Assembly: GCA_035771165.1 (NCBI GenBank) | Contig: JAWNZC010000423.1 | Coordinates: 391,001-455,000, forward strand | Length of the DNA: 64,000 nt | Reading direction: 5' to 3' | Origin: Paragorgia papillata | Taxonomy: Eukaryota; Cnidaria; Anthozoa; Scleralcyonacea; Coralliidae | In this document: positions 1 through 12,116 of the stretch, piece after piece | How the letters are laid out: each line of letters starts with the position of its first letter | How positions within the stretch are numbered: position 1 is the first letter of the stretch | Made by a program: the position numbers and the translations under genes | Notes under the pieces: model-generated | Told to the model about the DNA's origin: nothing | Database searches by the model: none | The model's input: only the letters and a program-made list of their open reading frames with translations

Positions 1-3000
1 TCACTTTTGAAACTTTTCAGTTAGGGTCAAAAACGGTTAAATAAAGTCGTTTTTAGACCTTCTGTGAAAACGAGAAGGCTGTATTTTGGCTAAAAATATT
101 TTTTTTGGATTTTTTAAAAAAATCCGGAAAAAAAAAGTAAAGGGGTTAGCCTTTACTTTTTGACCGATTTTGGTCACTTTTGAAACTTTTCAGTTAGGGT
201 CAAAAACGGTTAAATAAAGTCGTTTTAGACCTTGTGTGAAAACGAGAAGGCTGTATTTTGGCTAAAAATATTTTTTTGGATTTTTTGAAAAAAATCCGGA
301 AAAAAAAAAGTAAAGGGGTTAGCCTTTACTTTTTGACCGATTTTGGTCACTTTTGAAACTTTTCAGTTAGGGTCAAAAACGGTTAAATAAAGTCGTTTTA
401 GACCTTCTGTGAAAACGAGAAGGCTGTATTTTGGCTAAAAATATTTTTTTGGATTTTTTGAAAAAAATCCGGAAAAAAAAAAGTAAAGGGGTTAGCCTTT
501 ACTTTTTGACCGATTTTGGTCACTTTTGAAACTTTTCAGTTAGGGTCAAAAACGGTTAAATAAAGTCGTTTTAGACCTTCTGTGAAAACGAGAAGGCTGT
601 ATTTTGGCTAAAAATATTTTTTTGGATTTTTTGAAAAAAATCCGGAAAAAAAAAGTAAAGGGGTTAGCCTTTACTTTTTGACCGATTTTGGTCACTTTTG
701 AAACTTTTCAGTTAGGGTAAAAAACGGTTAAATAAAGTCGTTTTAGACCTTCTGTGAAAACGAGAAGGCTGTATTTTGGCTAAAAAATTTTTTTTGGATT
801 TTTTGAAAAAAATCCGGAAAAAAAAAGGTAAAGGGGTTAGCCTTTACTTTTTGACCGATTTTGGTCACTTTTGGAACTTTTCAGTTAGGGTCAAAAACGG
901 TTAAATAAAGTCGTTTTAGACCTTCTGTGAAAACGAGAAGGCTGTATTTTGGCTAAAAATATTTTTTTGGATTTTTTGAAAAAAATCCGGAAAAAAAAAG
1001 TAAAGGGGTTAGCCTTTACTTTTTGACCGATTTTGGTCACTTTTGAAACTTTTCAGTTAGGGTCAAAAACGGTTAAATAAAGTCGTTTTAGACCTTCTGT
1101 GAAAACGAGAAGGCTGTATTTTGGCTAAAAATATTTTTTTGGATTTTTTGAAAAAAATCCGGAAAAAAAAAGTAAAGGGTGTTAGCCTTTACTTTTTGAC
1201 CGATTTTGGTCACTTTTGAAACTTTTCAGTTAGGGTCAAAAACGGTTAAATAAAGTCGTTTTAGACCTTCTGTGAAAACGAGAAGGCTGTATTTTGGCTA
1301 AAAATATTTTTTTTTGATTTTTTGAAAAAAAATCCGGAAAAAAAAAGTAAAGGGGTTAGCCTTTACTTTTTGACCGATTTTGGTCACTTTTGAAACTTTT
1401 CAGTTAGGGTCAAAAACGGTTAAATAAAGTCGTTTTAGACCTTCTGTGAAAACGAGAAGGCTGTATTTTGGCTAAAAAAAATTTTTTTGATTTTTTGAAA
1501 AAAATCCGGAAAAAAAAAGTAAAGGGGTTAGCCTTTACTTTTTGACCGATTTTGGTCACTTTTGAAACTTTTCAGTTAGGGTCAAAAACGGTTAAATAAA
1601 GTCGTTTTAGACCTTGTGTGAAAACGAGAAGGCTGTATTTTGGCTAAAAAATTTTTTTTGGATTTTTTGAAAAAAATCCGGAAAAAAAAAGTAAACCGAT
1701 TTTGGTCACTTTTGAAACTTTTGACTTAGGGTCAAAAACGGTTAAATAAAGTCGTTTTAGACCTTCTGTGAAAACGAGAAGGCTGTATTTTGGCTAAAAA
1801 TATTTTTTTGGATTTTTTGAAAAAAATCCGGAAAAAAAAAGTAAAGGGGTTAGCCTTTACTTTTTGACCGATTTTGGTCACTTTTGAAACTTTTCAGTTA
1901 GGGTCAAAAACGGTTAAATAAAGTCGTTTTAGACCTTGTGTGAAAACGAGAAGGCTGTATTTTGGCTAAAAAAATTTTTTTGGATTTTTTGAAAAAAATC
2001 AGGAAAAAAAAAGTAAAGGGGTTAGCCTTTACTTTTTGACCGATTTTGGTCACTTTTGAAACTTTTCAGTTAGGGTCAAAAACGGTTAAATAAAGTCGTT
2101 TTAGACCTTCTGTGAAAACGAGAAGGCTGTATTTTGGCTAAAAATATTTTTTTGGATTTTTTGAAAAAAATCCGGAAAAAAAAAGTAGATGGGTTAGCCT
2201 TTACTTTTTGACCGATTTTGGTCACTTTTGAAACTTTTCAGTTAGGGTCAAAAACGGTTAAATAAAGTCGTTTTAGACCTTCTGTGAAAACGAGAAGGCT
2301 GTATTTTGGCTAAAAATATTTTTTTGGATTTTTTGAAAAAAATCCGGAAAAAAAAAGTAAAGGGGTTAGCCTTTACTTTTTGACCGATTTTGGTCACTTT
2401 TGAAACTTTTGACTTAGGGTCAAAAACGGTTAAATAAAGTCGTTTTAGACCTTCTGTGAAAACGAGAAGGCTGTATTTTGGCTAAAAAAAATTTTTTTGA
2501 TTTTTTGAAAAAAATCCGGAAAAAAAAAGTAAAGGGGTTAGCCTTTACTTTTTGACCGATTTTGGTCACTTTTGAAACTTTTCAGTTAGGGTCAAAAACG
2601 GTTAAATAAAGTCGTTTTAGACCTTGTGTGAAAACGAGAAGGCTGTATTTTGGCTAAAAATATTTTTTTGGATTTTTTGAAAAAAATCCGGAAAAAAAAA
2701 GTAAAGGGGTTAGCCTTTACTTTTTGACCGATTTTGGTCACTTTTGAAACTTTTCAGTTAGGGTAAAAAACGGTTAAATAAAGTCGTTTTAGACCTTCTG
2801 TGAAAACGAGAAGGCTGTATTTTGGCTAAAAAAAAATTTTTTTGGATTTTTTGAAAAAAATCCGGAAAAAAAAAGTAAAGGGGTTAGCCTTTACTTTTTG
2901 ACCGATTTTGGTCACTTTTGAAACTTTTTCAGTTAGGGTCAAAAACGGTTAAATAAAGTCGTTTTAGACCTTGTGTGAAAACGAGAAGGCTGTATTTTGG

Positions 3001-6000
3001 CTAAAAAAATTTTTTTGGATTTTTTGAAAAAAATCCGGAAAAAAAAAGTAAAGGGGTTAGCCTTTACTTTTTGACCGATTTTGGTCACTTTTGAAACTTT
3101 TCAGTTAGGGTCAAAAACGGTTAAATAAAGTCGTTTTAGACCTTCTGTGAAAACGAGAAGGCTGTATTTTGGCTAAAAATATTTTTTTGGATTTTTTGAA
3201 AAAAATCCGGAAAAAAAAAGTAAAGGGGTTAGCCTTTACTTTTTGACCGATTTTGGTCACTTTTGAAACTTTTCAGTTAGGGTCAAAAACGGTTAAATAA
3301 AGTCGTTTTAGACCTTCTGTGAAAACGAGAAGGCTGTATTTTGGCTAAAAATATTTTTTTGGATTTTTTGAAAAAAATCCGGAAAAAAAAAGTAAAGGGG
3401 TTAGCCTTTACTTTTTGACCGATTTTGGTCACTTTTGAAACTTTTCAGTTAGGGTCAAAAACGGTTAAATAAAGTCGTTTTAGACCTTCTGTGAAAACGA
3501 GAAGGCTGTATTTTGGCTAAAAAAATATTTTTTTGGATTTTTTGAAAAAAATCCGGAAAAAAAAAGTAAAGGGGTTAGCCTTTACTTTTTGACCGATTTT
3601 GGTCACTTTTGGAACTTTTGAGTTAGGGTCAAAAACGGTTAAATAAAGTCGTTTTAGACCTTCTGTGAAAACGAGAAGGCTGTATTTTGGCTAAAAAATA
3701 TTTTTTTGGATTTTTTGAAAAAAATCCGGAAAAAAAAAGTAAAGGGGTTAGCCTTTACTTTTTGACCGATTTTGGTCACTTTTGAAACTTTTCAGTTAGG
3801 GTCAAAAACGGTTAAATAAAGTCGTTTTAGACCTTGTGTGAAAACGAGAAGGCTGTATTTTGGCTAAAAATATTTTTTTTGATTTTTTGAAAAAAATCCG
3901 GAAAAAAAAAAGTAAAGGGGTTAGCCTTTACTTTTTGACCGATTTTGGTCACTTTTGAAACTTTTCAGTTAGGGTCAAAAACGGTTAAATAAAGTCGTTT
4001 TAGACCTTCTGTGAAAACGAGAAGGCTGTATTTTGGCTAAAAATATTTTTTTTGGATTTTTTGAAAAAAATCCGGAAAAAAAAAAGTAAAGGGGTTAGCC
4101 TTTACTTTTTGACCGATTTTGGTCACTTTTGAAACTTTTCAGTTAGGGTCAAAAACGGTTAAATAAAGTCGTTTTAGACCTTCTGTGAAAACGAGAAGGC
4201 TGTATTTTGGCTAAAAATATTTTTTTGGATTTTTTGAAAAAAAATCCGGAAAAAAAAAGTAAAGGGGTTAGCCTTTACTTTTTGACCGATTTTGGTCACT
4301 TTTGGAAACTTTTGAGTTAGGGTCAAAAACGGTTAAATAAAGTCGTTTTAGACCTTCTGTGAAAACGAGAAGGCTGTATTTTGGCTAAAAAATATTTTTT
4401 TGGATTTTTTGAAAAAAATCCGGAAAAAAAAAGTAAAGGGGTTAGCCTTTACTTTTTGACCGATTTTGGTCACTTTTGAAACTTTTCAGTTAGGGTCAAA
4501 AACGGTTAAATAAAGTCGTTTTAGACCTTCTGTGAAAACGAGAAGGCTGTATTTTGGCTAAAAAATTTTTTTTGGATTTTTTGAAAAAAATCCGGAAAAA
4601 AAAAAGTAAAGGGGTTAGCCTTTACTTTTTGACCGATTTTGGTCACTTTTGAAACTTTTGAGTTAGGGTCAAAAACGGTTAAATAAAGTCGTTTTAGACC
4701 TTCTGTGAAAACGAGAAGGCTGTATTTTGGCTAAAAATATTTTTTTGGATTTTTTGAAAAAAATCCGGAAAAAAAAAGTAAAGGGGTTAGCCTTTACTTT
4801 TTGACCGATTTTGGTCACTTTTGAAACTTTTCAGTTAGGGTCAAAAACGGTTAAATAAAGTCGTTTTAGACCTTCTGTGAAAACGAGAAGGCTGTATTTT
4901 GGCTAAAAATATTTTTTTTGATTTTTTGAAAAAAATCCGGAAAAAAAAAGTAAAGGGGTTAGCCTTTACTTTTTGACCGATTTTGGTCACTTTTGAAACT
5001 TTTCAGTTAGGGTCAAAAACGGTTAAATAAAGTCGTTTTAGACCTTCTGTGAAAACGAGAAGGCTGTATTTTGGCTAAAAATATTTTTTTTGATTTTTTG
5101 AAAAAAATCCGGAAAAAAAAAAGTAAAGGGGTTAGCCTTTACTTTTTGACCGATTTTGGTCACTTTTGAAACTTTTCAGTTAGGGTCAAAAACGGTTAAA
5201 TAAAGTCGTTTTAGACCTTCTGTGAAAACGAGAAGGCTGTATTTTGGCTAAAAAAATTTTTTTGGATTTTTTGAAAAAAATCCGGAAAAAAAAAGTAAAG
5301 GGGTTAGCCTTTACTTTTTTGACCGATTTTGGTCACTTTTGGAACTTTTGAGTTAGGGTCAAAAACGGTTAAATAAAGTCGTTTTAGACCTTCTGTGAAA
5401 ACGAGAAGGCTGTATTTTGGCTAAAAATATTTTTTTGGATTTTTTGAAAAAAATCCGGAAAAAAAAAGTAAAGGGGTTAGCCTTTACTTTTTGACCGATT
5501 TTGGTCACTTTTGGAACTTTTGAGTTAGGGTCAAAAACGGTTAAATAAAGTCGTTTTAGACCTTCTGTGAAAACGAGAAGGCTGTATTTTGCATAAAAAA
5601 TTTTTTTTTGAAAAAAGTAAAGGGGTTAGCCTTTACTTTTTGACCGATATTGGTCACTTTTGAAACTTTTGAGTTAGGGTCAAAAACGGTTAAATAAAGT
5701 CGTTTTAGACCTTCTGTGAAAACGAGAAGGCTGTATTTTGGCTAAAAATATTTTTTTTGATTTTTTGAAAAAAATCCGGAAAAAAAAAGTAAAGGGGTTA
5801 GCCTTTACTTTTTGACCGATTTTGGTCACTTTTGAAACTTTTCAGTTAGGGTCAAAAACGGTTAAATAAAGTCGTTTTAGACCTTCTGTGAAAACGAGAA
5901 GGCTGTATTTTGGCTAAAAAATATTTTTTTTGATTTTTTGAAAAAAATCGGGAAAAAAAAAGTAAAGGGGTTAGCCTTTACTTTTTGACCGATTTTGGTC

Positions 6001-9000
6001 ACTTTTGAAACTTTTGAGTTAGGGTCAAAAACGGTTAAATAAAGTCGTTTTTAGACCTTCTGTGAAAACGAGAAGGCTGTATTTTGGCTAAAAATATTTT
6101 TTTGATTTTTTGAAAAAAATCCGGAAAAAAAAAGTAAAGGGGTTAGCCTTTACTTTTTGACCGATTTTGGTCACTTTTGGAACTTTTGAGTTAGGGTCAA
6201 AAACGGTTAAATAAAGTCGTTTTAGACCTTCTGTGAAAACGAGAAGGCTGTATTTTGGCTATAAATATTTTTTTGGATTTTTTGAAAAAAATCCGGAAAA
6301 AAAAAGTAAAGGGGTTAGCCTTTACTTTTTGACCGATTTTGGTCACTTTTGGAACTTTTGAGTTAGGGTCAAAAACGGTTAAATAAAGTCGTTTTAGACC
6401 TTCTGTGAAAACGAGAAGGCTGTATTTTGGCTAAAAATATTTTTTTTGATTTTTTGAAAAAAATCCGGAAAAAAAAAGTAAAGGGGTTAGCCTTTACTTT
6501 TTGACCGATTTTGGTCACTTTTGAAACTTTTCAGTTAGGGTCAAAAACGGTTAAATAAAGTCGTTTTAGACCTTCTGTGAAAACGAGAAGGCTGTATTTT
6601 GGCTAAAAATATTTTTTTTGATTTTTTGAAAAAAATCCGGAAAAAAAAAGTAAAGGGGTTAGCCTTTACTTTTTGACCGATTTTGGTCACTTTTGAAACT
6701 TTTCAGTTAGGGTCAAAAACGGTTAAATAAAGTCGTTTTTAGACCTTCTGTGAAAACGAGAAGGCTGTATTTTGGCTAAAAATATTTTTTTTGGATTTTT
6801 TGAAAAAAATCCGGAAAAAAAAGTAAAGGGGTTTAGCCTTTACTTTTTGACCGATTTTGGTCACTTTTGAAACTTTTCAGTTAGGGTCAAAAACGGTTAA
6901 ATAAAGTCGTTTTAGACCTTCTGTGAAAACGAGAAGGCTGTATTTTGGCTAAAAATATTTTTTTTTGGATTTTTTTGAAAAAAATCCGGAAAAAAAAAGT
7001 AAAGGGGTTAGCCTTTACTTTTTGACCGATTTTGGTCACTTTTGAAACTTTTCAGTTAGGGTCAAAAACGGTTAAATAAAGTCGTTTTAGACCTTCTGTG
7101 AAAACGAGAAGGCTGTATTTTGGCTAAAAAATATTTTTTTGGATTTTTTGAAAAAAATCCGGAAAAAAAAAGTAAAAGGGGTTAGCCTTTACTTTTTGAC
7201 CGATTTTGGTCACTTTTGAAACTTTTCAGTTAGGGTCAAAAACGGTTAAATAAAGTCGTTTTAGACCTTCTGTGAAAACGAGAAGGCTGTATTTTGGCTA
7301 AAAAATATTTTTTTGGATTTTTTGAAAAAAATCCGGAAAAAAAAAGTAAAGGGGTTAGCCTTTACTTTTTGACCGATTTTGGTCACTTTTGAAACTTTCA
7401 GTTAGGGTCAAAAACGGTTAAATAAAAGTCGTTTTAGACCCTTCTGTGGAAAACGAGAAGGCTGTATTTTGGCTAAAAATATTTTTTTGGATTTTTTGAA
7501 AAAAATCCGGAAAAAAAAAAAAGTAAAGGGGTTAGCCTTTACTTTTTGACCGATTTTGGTCACTTTTGAAACTTTTCAGTTAGGGTCAAAAACGGTTAAA
7601 TAAAGTCGTTTTAGACCTTCTGTGAAAACGAGAAGGCTGTATTTTGGCTAAAAAATATGATTTTTTGAAAAAATCCGAAAAAAAAAGTAAAGGGTTAGCC
7701 TTTACTTTTGACCGATTTTGGTCACTTTTGAAACTTTTTCAGTTAGGGTCAAAAACGGTTTTAAATAAAGTCGTTTTAGACCTTCTGTGAAAACGAGAAG
7801 GCTGTATTTTGGCTAAAAATATTTTTTTTTTTTGGATTTTTTGAAAAAATCCCGGAAAAAAAAGTAAGTAAAGGGGTTAGCCTTTACTTTTTGACCGATT
7901 TTGGTCACTTTTGAAACTTTTTCAGTTAGGGTTCAAAAACGGTTAAATAAAGTCGTTTTAGACCTTGTGTGAAAACGAGAAGGCTGTATTTTGGCTAAAA
8001 ATATTTTTTTGGATTTTTTGAAAAAAATCCGGAAAAAAAAAGTAAAGGGGTTAGCCTTTACTTTTTTTACCGATTTTGGTCACTTTTGAAACTTTTCAGT
8101 TAGGGTCAAAAACGGTTAAATAAAGTCGTTTTAGACCTTCTGTGAAAACGAGAAGGCTGTATTTTGGCTAAAAATTTTTTTTTTTGATTTTTTTGAAAAA
8201 AATCCGGAAAATAAAAAAAAAAAGTAAAGGGGTTAGCCTTTACTTTTTGACCGATTTTGGTCACTTTTGAAACTTTTCAGTTAGGGGTCAAAAAAACGGT
8301 TTTAAATAAAGTCGTTTTAGACCTTCTGTGAAAACGAGAAGGCTGTATTTTGGCTAAAAATATTTTTTTTGATTTTTGAAAAAATCCGGAAAAAAAAAAG
8401 TAAAGGGGTTAGCCTTTACTTTTTGACCGATTTTGGTCACTTTTGAAAACTTTTCAGTTAGGGTCAAAAACGGTTAAATAAAGTCGTTTTAGACCTTCTG
8501 TGAAAACGAGAAGGCTGTATTTTGGCTAAAAATATTTTTTTGGATTTTTTGAAAAAAATCCGGAAAAAAAAAGTAAAGGGGTTAGCCTTTACTTTTTGAC
8601 CGATTTTGGTCACTTTTGAAACTTTTCAGTTAGGGTCAAAAACGGTTAAATAAAGTCGTTTTAGACCTTCTGTGAAAACGAGAAGGCTGTATTTTGCCTA
8701 AAAATATTTTTTTGGATTTTTTGAAAAAAATCCGGGAAAAAAAAGTAAAGGGGTTAGCCTTTACTTTTTGACCGATTTTGGTCACTTTTGGAACTTTTCA
8801 GTTAGGGTCAAAAACGGTTAAATAAAGTCGTTTTAGACCTTCTGTGAAAACGAGAAGGCTGTATTTTGGCTAAAAATATTTTTTTGGATTTTTTGAAAAA
8901 AATCCGGGGAAAAAAAGTAAAGGGGTTAGCCTTTACTTTTTGACCGATTTTGGTCACTTTTGGAACTTTTCAGTTAGGGTCAAAAACGGTTAAATAAAGT

Positions 9001-9042
9001 CATTTTAAACCATCTGTGAAAAGGAGAAGGCTGTATTTTTTC
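1..9042 (+). repeat. 173-bp satellite array, about 52 head-to-tail copies
   Basis: Copies repeat every 172-173 bp (for example the word tcacttttgaaac at 1, 174, 347 and 520) with very little divergence, mainly A/T homopolymer length changes and a few recurrent variants (cttctgtg/cttgtgtg, cagttaggg/gagttaggg, gaaac/ggaac). Each unit carries three short inverted repeats able to form hairpins: gtaaagg/cctttac around ggtta, ggattttttt/aaaaaaatcc, and gacc/ggtc around gatttt. Each unit also contains one ttaggg word. No open reading frame survives. One shortened copy lies near 5590-5630 and another near 1690. The array runs off the left edge of the window, so its full size is unknown. The unit length is close to one nucleosome repeat, which suits a centromeric or heterochromatic satellite, but that role is inference. 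Confidence 0.97.
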
Positions 9043-9945
9043 TAAAACGACTTTATTTAACCGTTTTTGACCCTAACTCAAAAGTTCGAAAAGTGATCAA
9101 AATCGGTCAAAAAGTAAAGGCTAACCCCTTTACTTTTTTTCCCCGGATTTTTTTCAAAAACTCCAAAAAAATATTTTTAGCCAAAATACAGCCTTCTCGT
9201 TTTCAGAGAACGTCTAAAACGACTTTATTTGAGCGTTTTTGACCCTAACTCAAAAGTTTCAAAAGTGACCAAAATCGGTCAAAAAGTAAAGGCTAACCCC
9301 TTTACATCCCCCACACCGATTTTTTTTAAAAAATAAAAAATATCTATATTTAGCCCAAATACAGCCTTCTGCTTCGCACAGAAGGTCTGAAAAAGCTTTA
9401 TATATATGATATTTTTTTACCGTAATTCAAGAGTTCGAAAAATGGCCAAAATCGGTCAAGACGTAAAGGTAACCGTTTTACATTTTTTTTCGACTTTTTT
9501 AAAAAACTCAAAGATAAATATTTAGGCCAAATACAGCCTTCTCTTTCCCACAAAAGGTCTAAAAAGGCTTTATTTGACATTTTTTGACCCTATTTCAAAA
9601 GTTCGAAAAATGGCCAAGAAACCCGAACTTTTTGATCGATTTTGGCCATATTTTCAACCTTAGAAATATTGTCAAAAAACCGTCAAATATAGTCAAATTT
9701 AGAGTTTCTATAGCAATGAGAAGGCTATATTTGACCTAAATTATCATTTTTTGAGCCTATAAAAATGGCCAAAATTTGTCAAAAAGTAAAGGTTAACCCT
9801 TTTACTTTTTGAAATAAGGCTCAAATATTTCACACAAATTTGAATATTTCACACAAAATCTTTATTTACCATATTTTTACCTTACCTTAAAAGTTTAAAA
9901 AATGGCCAAAAACGGTAAAAAAGTAAAGGCTTAAAGCCACTGATC
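9043..9945 (-). repeat. Inverted, decaying copies of the satellite at the array edge
   Basis: At about 9042 the unit switches to the opposite strand: the text becomes the reverse complement (aaaacgactttatttaaccg, then gaccctaactcaaaag, then aaagtaaaggctaacccc). Successive inverted copies near 9043-9220, 9220-9390, 9390-9560 and 9560-9940 diverge step by step, so this is the old edge of the array. The inverted polarity distinguishes it from simple decay of the main array. Confidence 0.9.
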
Positions 9946-9949
9946 TGGG

Positions 9950-10640
9950 CTAAACCCTTAAAGTAGCTATATGGACCTGGGAAATTTACATATTTAGAAT
10001 ATTTAGGCTCTCTCCATCAAAATTGTAATATATCTTCTTTTTCAAAAATGTCATCTTCAGGAACTTTTTTGCGCTTAATGTTGTGGAGTGTGTGAAAAAA
10101 ATGGGTTTAGTTATTTAAAACAGTTTGAGCGATATATAACATAACTACGGTAAAAGCTAGATAAACACAACACCGCTGCGAAACGTTTTGCGCATGCGCG
10201 ACGTCCGAGCTCGCATCTCGAAAAAAGAGCGGGAAAACACTGAAATATTTGGACTGGTCCGAGAGTCCGACACAAAAGTTAAAATTATAAGCATACTACC
10301 AAAAAGATAAGGTAGGTAATTTGTGCATGGCTTCTTTGTCAATATTGTAACATATTCTGAAATGACCCCTTCGTAATTTTATTTACGCTTTTTTTAAAAC
10401 ACAAATAAATAGTCGAGTCTTACTTAGTCTTCGCTGTCTGGTTGTTGTCGCCACGGCTAGTTCCCACTTCTCTTGCAATGTTTACTCTAGCTAATTCACG
10501 CATGCGCAAACGTTCGGCAGCGGTGTTGATAAACACTGTTGTGCTCTGATAACTCAAGTTTGAAAAATCCCCAAAATTGCCAATTTTACGCGCCAAAAAG
10601 TCCATGAAGATAAAATTTTTGCAAAAGAAGATTGATAATT
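9950..10640. mobile_element. Degenerate foldback element in the CRNKL1 3' flank
   Basis: The left arm (about 9960-10080, with tttacatatttagaatattt and atatcttctttttcaaaaatg) matches the left arm of the TTAA-flanked foldback at 47473-47802. The right arm is near 10570-10640 (aaaagtccatgaagataaaa). An inner inverted pair lies at about 10165-10200 (caccgctgcgaaacgtttt, gcgcatgcgcg) and 10500-10540 (catgcgcaaacgttcggcag, cggtg). A minus-strand AATAAA hexamer at 10378-10383, about 300 nt past the CRNKL1 stop, could serve as its polyadenylation signal. No coding capacity seen. Confidence 0.6.
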
Positions 10641-10686
10641 CATATAGTTAGTTACAGTACAATACCAGGGTGGACACTCGAGAAAA

Positions 10687-11240
10687 TTACGTTTCTTCCA
10701 CTGTTTTGTTCTGCTTCCATAAGCGTGCCATTTGTAGTAGTTTAAAGTTAGGCATGTTTGCTTCATCGTCTGGAAATATGTAGTCATAGAACTCTTCCCA
10801 ACCCGCATCAGACTGTGGGGAAAAATTGGAAAATTGTTGTTAATACTTACTCTATTAAATACATTAAGAGAACATCAAACTAGAGGACACAGCGAATTAT
10901 TATGGGATGTTTATAGAAAGGCGAACAGACAGACATGTTACACACAGACAAACAAACATACCAACATAGATAAACAGTCAAAGGAACAAACAGACATAAA
11001 ACTGACAAACAAGTAGACAGACAGACAGTCAGACATAGTCACAAACAGACAAACAGTCGAAGAAACAAGCAAACAGGCAAACGTCAGACATAGTCACATA
11101 CAAACAAACAGACAAACAAACAGACAAACATCAGACATAGTCACATACAAACAAACAAACAGACAGACAAACATCAGACATAGTCACAAACAAACAAACA
11201 GACAGACAGACAAACATCGGACATAGTCGCATACAAACAA

Positions 11241-11283
<43 letters not shown>

Positions 11284-11687
11284 TTAGACATAGTCACATA
11301 CAAACAAACAGACAAACCAAGAAACAAACAGACAAAGAAACAAACAAACAGACAGACAAACATCAGACATAGTCACATACAAACAAACAGACAAACAAAC
11401 AAACAAACCAAGAAACAAACAGACAGACAAACAAACAAACAAACAAACAGACAACATCAGACATAGTCACATACAAACAAACAAACAAAGATACTGTACC
11501 AAACTCGTGGGGTACATCAAACTCACACAATAACAAATCAAAATAAAAGGTTCTTTAATAAACAAACGAACTCACATACAGTCTCACAACGTCGCTCACT
11601 TCGAATATGTCTCGATGTTTTCTCCGTCACGTCTCACTCTCTCTCCCTCGTCTCAAATTACAATTATCTAAGACCTAATTTTAACCT

Positions 11688-11720
<33 letters not shown>

Positions 11721-12055
11721 GTCTCTACCAAGTTCCGGTCAATACAGGCAAACAAACAAGTTGACAAAGACAAAAATAGTCACTGAAAGACAAACAAACA
11801 AACGAATGGATAGACTAACAAACAAACAAACAAACAAACAAACAAACAAACAAATAAACAGACATAGTCACAGACAGAGAGTCAGTGAGACAAACGAATA
11901 TACAGACAAACAAACAAAACAAACAAACAAACAAACAAACAAACAAACAAACAAACAAACAAACAAACAAACAAACATACAGATAAAAAAGAAAAACAGA
12001 CTGACATAGTCCCAGACAAATAGACAGATAAACAGTCACAAACAGATAGACAGAC

Positions 12056-12116
<61 letters not shown>

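Noticed and set aside
1..9042. CRISPR array
   Set aside because: The repeat is a continuous tandem satellite without unique spacers, in animal DNA.
1..9042. Telomere array
   Set aside because: Only one TTAGGG word per 173-bp unit; no tandem hexamers.
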